A DNA stretch of 6,218 bases, taken from Abditibacteriota bacterium. GTDB taxonomy: Bacteria > Armatimonadota > UBA5829. The first letter of the stretch is position 1, and each line of letters starts with the position of its first letter. A model generated the notes under the pieces. The model made no database searches. It saw only the letters and a list, made by a program, of their open reading frames with translations, and was not told the DNA's origin. The translations under genes and the position numbers were made by a program. The stretch covers positions 1 through 6,218 of the forward strand of contig JAGDAG010000068.1 in NCBI GenBank assembly GCA_017959625.1, given 5' to 3'. This document shows positions 2,478 through 6,218 of this stretch, in pieces.

Positions 2478-5471
2478 TTATTTCTGCGTGAACAGCACGC
2501 TGATTATCTTAAAGGGCGACGCCTGCAGCAGAACGCTGCCGTCCCGAACCTCCAGTTCTTCCCCGGGGCGTTCCAGAAGGTCGCAGAGGTAAGCCTTTTC
2601 AAAGGGGAAGCCGCATTTCAGCCGGAAGCTTCCGGAAGACTCGTGGCATTCATACATGCGCGCCACTACGCCTTTGCCGTCCTCCGACTTTTTCACGGTG
2701 TCTATCACCACGTCTTCGCTGCCGGTGTAGATGAAGGAAAATTCTGCGGGAAGGTCTCCCCCATGCCGCTCCGTATCCAAAACTCTGAGAGGGGTGTTGA
2801 AGCCTGCGGCCTCCCGCACCACTCCGGCCTCCGCATAGTCGCCCTTGTGGGGGAATATGGCGTAGCTCCAGCTGTGGACAGCTCTGTCCGCCGCGGTATC
2901 GGGATAGGTGGTGGAACGCAGCAGGTTGAGGCTCACCGTGTTGCCCAGGGCCCGGTGGCCGTATTTGCAGTCGTTTATCAGGGCCACGCCATAGCGGCGG
3001 TCGCTCATATCTATCCACTTGTGGGCGCAGGTCTCGAAGCGGGCAGTGTCCCAGGAGGTGTTCTGATGGTTGGGCCGCTTCACGTTGCCGAACTGTATCT
3101 CCGAGCGGGCGAAGTCGGTGTGGACCTTCAGCTCGGAAAGGCTCCGCAGCATCTTCATATCCTCTTTCCAGTCCGCCGTTTCGGAGATGTCCACCCGCTT
3201 GCTCCCCGCCGTGACGGAGATCTCCCGGGTGATGACGGAACGGCCGAACTTATAGGTCTGGCGGCACACGGCTTTGGGGCCGTCGGTGAAGACCGCCTTT
3301 TCAGTGAGCTCCGGATAATAGAAGGGGCGCCGGTCGTAATCGTGATGCATGTCCCAGGCGTCCCCGGAATCCTCGTGCACTATAAGGCGGGCGGCTTCGC
3401 CGGTGGCAAAACGGCCTTCTTCCTTGTCGAACACCGTCACCGAGCCGTTTTCGTTCAGGATCACCTTCACGAGTTCGTTCTCCAGATATCCGTCCGCGGC
3501 GGCGGGAGGGGCGTAAACGGCTTCGGCGGCCTCCCGGGCCCTCCAGCCCATGGCGGGAGCCGACACCTTCAGCCATTTTCCGCCGCGCTTCACAAAAGCG
3601 CTCCTTTCGAAGGAAAGGGTGTTCACAACTGCCACGGGGTCGGAAAAGCCCGAGGTATCCATGCGTTTTGCCGCAGCCTGCAGGCGTCCGTCGATGACGT
3701 CGGAGATCTGCTTGTACATCTCTTCATAGCGCGCCAGGGACTCCTTGTACACCCGGCCTATGGAGCTGCCGGGGAGTATATCGTGGAACTGGTACAAAAG
3801 CGCTTCCTTCCACACCTTCTCCAGCTCTTCCGCGGGATATCCGGGCCCGCCGAGAGTCTCGGCGGCGGCGCTTATGAGCTCCGCATCCCGGAGCCCCAGC
3901 TCGGTTTTGCGGTTCCACTTTTTGCTGCGGGCCTGGGTGGTGAGGGTGCCCTGATGGTATTCCAGATACATTTCCCCTACCCAGCGGGGCAGCCGGTCCT
4001 GTTCGGTCTCCAGCTTTTTGAAGAACTGCGAGGTGGTCTCCTGCACTATGGGTATCTGCCCGGGGAGGTTCTTCTGCCGCTTTATGCGTTCCAGATGCTC
4101 CTCCGAAGGCCCGCCGCCGCCGTCGCCTATGCCGAAGAGCATGAGGGCGTGGGACGACTTGCCCTTTTCGTAGTAGTTTTCCTCGTTCATCTTTATGGCC
4201 CGCGGCATGGCCGAAGAGAGATAGTTCTGCTCGGGGAGCATATGGGCCAGCACGTCGCTGCCGTCCATGCCCTGCCAGGTGAAGGACTGATAAGGGTACC
4301 TGTTCACCGAGTTCCAGCTCATCTTCTGGGTGGTGAAATACTTCACCCCCGCCCCTTTTATTATCTGGGGCAGAGCGGCGGAATAGCCGAAGGTGTCCGG
4401 CAAAAAGCACACGTCGCAGTAACGGCCGAACTCCTGTTTGAAGAACTTCTGCCCGTAAAGGAACTGCCGCACGAAGGATTCGCCGCAGGGCATATTGCAG
4501 TCGGGCTCCACCCACATGGCGCCGTTGGGCTCCCAGCGCCCCTCGGCGGCCTTCCGCTTCACCTTGGCGTAAAGGGCCGGCTGCAGTTCCTTTATCCAGT
4601 CGTAAAGCTGGGCCTGGCTCTGCACGAACTGATATTCGGGGTAAAGATCGAAATAGTGCATCACGGTGGCAAAGGTGCGCATGCCCTTACGCTTGGTCTC
4701 CCGGAGAGGCCACAGCCAGGCCAGGTCCAGATGGGAATGCCCTATGGCGGAAAGGGTGAGAGCGCTGTCGCCTCCCTTTGCCTCAAGGCATGGCCGCAGC
4801 ACCTCCTTTGCCCACAGAGCCGCTTCCTCGGTCCATTCCGTCACCCGGGTGGCCACTTCGTAAAGCTTCTCCCGTATGAGGCAGGTCCTCGCCCTGTCCT
4901 GAGGCAGGACGCGGCTCATCTCCTCCAGCACTTCCACGTCGTAATAAAGGCTGAGTATGGCGTTGTTGCGCACTGCGATATCCGCTTCCTTTATCACGCC
5001 GTTATCGTGGAGGTTTCCGAAAAGGTCGTTGAGGCCGGCGTCCATCCACACGTCTATCTCCTCGCCTCCCTTTGCCGGCAGGAAAAGGGGGCATACCCGT
5101 TTGCCCGGCTCGCCGTGGTTCCTGTCGAAATCGGAAGCCTTGTTGGTGATGCCCAGGACGGGGACGCCGTTTTTATCCACTATGCAGCCCTCGCCGTTGA
5201 CGTCTATGAGCAGCACCACGTCCCGGCCCGCGGCGGAGGCGGGCACTTTTCCGGTGAAACGGAACCAGCCGCAGTCGAACAGCTCTCCCCAGCTCTCGCC
5301 CTTGCGGACGGTTTTCTTTTCCCCGTTGAACCTGTTTTCAAAGGTCAGGGGCTCCTTTGACCAAAACACCTCCATGGCGGGAGGCTCGCCTATGATATCA
5401 TAGGACTTTGCGTAAAGCGTATGCAGAAGCTGCCGGTTGGCGCGCTGCATGAGTTTGACCGTTGCGGGCAT
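2478..5471 (-). CDS. Glycoside hydrolase family 38 alpha-mannosidase
   Basis: A complete 997-residue enzyme that releases terminal alpha-linked mannose from oligosaccharides or glycan fragments. It has no signal peptide, so it should act in the cytoplasm on imported material. Residues about 1-235 form the N-terminal beta-rich domain of the long bacterial/Ams1-like branch. The catalytic alpha/beta domain carries GHSHLDLAWLWPLRE (244-258), with H247 and D249 as zinc ligands. It also has FLPDTFGYSAALPQ, where D359 is the likely nucleophile and zinc ligand, GIGDGGGGP (447-455), and QFHDILPGSS, with H563 as the fourth zinc ligand. The remainder is the helical bundle and C-terminal beta-sandwich domains, and the length is normal. 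ATG 5471 is preceded by GAGGAG at 6 nt spacing. It appears to be a single-gene unit, with no sugar transporter or other glycosidase in view. Substrate linkage cannot be told from sequence. Confidence 0.96.
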   Translation of the reverse strand: MPATVKLMQRANRQLLHTLYAKSYDIIGEPPAMEVFWSKEPLTFENRFNGEKKTVRKGESWGELFDCGWFRFTGKVPASAAGRDVVLLIDVNGEGCIVDKNGVPVLGITNKASDFDRNHGEPGKRVCPLFLPAKGGEEIDVWMDAGLNDLFGNLHDNGVIKEADIAVRNNAILSLYYDVEVLEEMSRVLPQDRARTCLIREKLYEVATRVTEWTEEAALWAKEVLRPCLEAKGGDSALTLSAIGHSHLDLAWLWPLRETKRKGMRTFATVMHYFDLYPEYQFVQSQAQLYDWIKELQPALYAKVKRKAAEGRWEPNGAMWVEPDCNMPCGESFVRQFLYGQKFFKQEFGRYCDVCFLPDTFGYSAALPQIIKGAGVKYFTTQKMSWNSVNRYPYQSFTWQGMDGSDVLAHMLPEQNYLSSAMPRAIKMNEENYYEKGKSSHALMLFGIGDGGGGPSEEHLERIKRQKNLPGQIPIVQETTSQFFKKLETEQDRLPRWVGEMYLEYHQGTLTTQARSKKWNRKTELGLRDAELISAAAETLGGPGYPAEELEKVWKEALLYQFHDILPGSSIGRVYKESLARYEEMYKQISDVIDGRLQAAAKRMDTSGFSDPVAVVNTLSFERSAFVKRGGKWLKVSAPAMGWRAREAAEAVYAPPAAADGYLENELVKVILNENGSVTVFDKEEGRFATGEAARLIVHEDSGDAWDMHHDYDRRPFYYPELTEKAVFTDGPKAVCRQTYKFGRSVITREISVTAGSKRVDISETADWKEDMKMLRSLSELKVHTDFARSEIQFGNVKRPNHQNTSWDTARFETCAHKWIDMSDRRYGVALINDCKYGHRALGNTVSLNLLRSTTYPDTAADRAVHSWSYAIFPHKGDYAEAGVVREAAGFNTPLRVLDTERHGGDLPAEFSFIYTGSEDVVIDTVKKSEDGKGVVARMYECHESSGSFRLKCGFPFEKAYLCDLLERPGEELEVRDGSVLLQASPFKIISVLFTQK

Positions 5472-5507
5472 AGCGCACTCCTCGTTAAAATTCGGTTTTA
5501 CAGATTC

Positions 5508-5516
5508 ATTATATCA
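5508..5516 (-). promoter_or_regulatory. Extended -10 promoter of the mannosidase gene
   Basis: TGATATAAT on the minus strand is a perfect TATAAT (5513-5508) with a TGN extension (5516-5514). The region 16-18 nt upstream has no good TTGACA box, which extended -10 promoters tolerate. Transcription would start near 5501, leaving a leader of about 30 nt. Confidence 0.7.
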
Positions 5517-5591
5517 CAACCCGGGGCTCTTTGGCCGAAAGAAAAACGCTTTATTTGCATTTTCCGCCCCGCCCCTCTCCGGCGGCGGCGT

Positions 5592-5621
5592 TTGCTTTAA
5601 GGATCCGTAAAATGTTATAAT
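5592..5621 (+). promoter_or_regulatory. Extended -10 promoter of etfB
   Basis: TGTTATAAT (5613-5621) is a perfect TATAAT with a TGN extension. A weak TTGCTT at 5592-5597, with 18-nt spacing, could serve as the -35. The start of transcription would be near 5628 with a leader of about 33 nt. It diverges from the mannosidase promoter across a GC-rich stretch (5560-5590) that holds only a short CCGCC/GGCGG inverted repeat. Confidence 0.7.
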
Positions 5622-5646
5622 ATATGTAAGTATCTGACATTGAAAA

Positions 5647-5652
5647 AGAGGT
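5647..5652 (+). promoter_or_regulatory. Ribosome binding site fixing the TTG start of etfB
   Basis: AGAGGT lies 8 nt before TTG 5661. No ATG or GTG in this frame lies nearby, and the family's conserved N-terminus begins exactly at the TTG. The two observations together fix the start. Confidence 0.7.
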
Positions 5653-5660
5653 ATTTGCAG

Positions 5661-6218
5661 TTGAATATCGCAGTATGTATAAAACAGGTCCCCGGCACCA
5701 CCGAGGTGAAGATAAACCCCGAGACCAATACCCTGGTGCGCGAGGGAGTCGAGACCCAGATAAACCCCTTCGACCTTTACGCTCTGGAAGAAGCGGTGCG
5801 CATAAAGGAACAGAAGACAAAGGAAGGCGTCCCCTGCTCCGTGACAGTGGTCACCATGGGGCCTCCCCAGGCGGACACGGCCCTTCGGGAAGCCATAAGC
5901 CTGGGAGCCGACAGGGGAGTCCTGCTGTGCGACCGGGCCTTTGCCGGCGCCGACACCTGGTGCACCTCCTTCGCCCTTTCCCTGGCCTGCAAAAGGCTGG
6001 AAGCCGATCTCGTCATCTGCGGCCAGCAGGCCATAGACGGCGACACTGGTCAGGTGGGCCCCGGCATAGCCACCCATCTCAACTGGGCCCAGGCCTGCTA
6101 TCTTGCGGAGATAAAGGAAGTGACAGACAAGCAGCTCACCGTGAGGCGGCTGGTGGAGGACGGCTACGAAGTGTGCCGTCTGCAGCTCCCCTGCGTGGTG
6201 ACGGTGGTCAAAGAGATA
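5661..6218 (+). CDS. etfB: Electron transfer flavoprotein beta subunit, N-terminal 186 residues, runs off the window
   Basis: EtfB pairs with EtfA to carry electrons between acyl-CoA dehydrogenases or other flavoproteins and the quinone, ferredoxin or NAD pools. The protein begins MNIAVCIKQVPGTTEVKINP, a clear EtfB/FixA N-terminus with TTG read as Met. INPFDLYALEEAVRIKE (34-50) and VTVVTMGPPQADTALREAIS (61-80) follow the family pattern. So does the nucleotide-binding stretch LVICGQQAIDGDTGQVGPG (117-135). The DGDTxQVGP form is that of clostridial-type EtfB proteins, many of which bind a second FAD and can bifurcate electrons. Mitochondrial-type EtfB binds AMP and has a different sequence there. 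About 70 C-terminal residues should be missing. etfA would be expected next, outside the window. The reading frame is open to the last base with no defect. Confidence 0.95.
   Translation, partial: MNIAVCIKQVPGTTEVKINPETNTLVREGVETQINPFDLYALEEAVRIKEQKTKEGVPCSVTVVTMGPPQADTALREAISLGADRGVLLCDRAFAGADTWCTSFALSLACKRLEADLVICGQQAIDGDTGQVGPGIATHLNWAQACYLAEIKEVTDKQLTVRRLVEDGYEVCRLQLPCVVTVVKEI

Noticed and set aside
2643..5360. A 905-codon open frame on the plus strand
   Set aside because: It is antisense to the mannosidase over its whole length. It has no ribosome site or recognisable motif. Long antisense frames arise from the codon bias of GC-rich genes.
5520..5592. GC-rich inverted repeat CCGCC/GGCGG between the divergent promoters as a terminator
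   Set aside because: The stem is short with a long loop and no T-run, and both flanking genes point away from it.
5514..6077. Minus-strand frames opposite etfB
   Set aside because: They lie antisense to a clear EtfB coding region and show no protein motifs.
1..6218. tRNA or rRNA genes
   Set aside because: I saw no cloverleaf with a GTTCRANNC-type T-arm and no rRNA-like conserved blocks on either strand.

Overview
The window comes from a GC-rich bacterial chromosome. Ile codons are strongly biased to ATA, one gene starts with TTG, and intergenic DNA is rich in short palindromic repeats. The gene set includes an ECF sigma factor, a membrane zinc anti-sigma factor, an exported HtrA-like protease, a family 38 alpha-mannosidase and EtfB. 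This fits an organism with an envelope stress response. The EtfB variant is of the type common in anaerobes. The phylum cannot be named safely from this sequence alone.

Layout: positions 1-1640 hold a minus-strand envelope-stress module. It runs from an ECF sigma factor (924-1532), to its anti-sigma factor (308-907), to an HtrA-like serine protease (272 down to the window edge). A candidate ECF-type promoter precedes the sigma gene, which suggests self-activation. A textbook intrinsic terminator sits between the anti-sigma gene and htrA, with the anti-sigma stop codon in its loop. The htrA frame is broken by an apparent one-base shift near its 5' end.

Positions about 1640-2477 hold no convincing gene. 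They contain a dense chain of hairpins, repeated GGTCATCYCGGCGG words in both orientations, and a pair of about 45-nt inverted repeats bounding roughly 600 bp. This is the least ordinary part of the window. It looks like interspersed palindromic repeat DNA or a non-autonomous MITE-like element.

Positions 2478-5471 (minus) encode a complete cytoplasmic GH38 alpha-mannosidase with its zinc and catalytic residues, followed by a strong GC-rich hairpin. It diverges from etfB (5661 to the right edge, plus strand), which starts with TTG and runs off the window. Each of the divergent genes has a TATAAT -10 box preceded by a TGN extension. The mannosidase and etfB are probably unrelated in function and simply share an intergenic promoter region.
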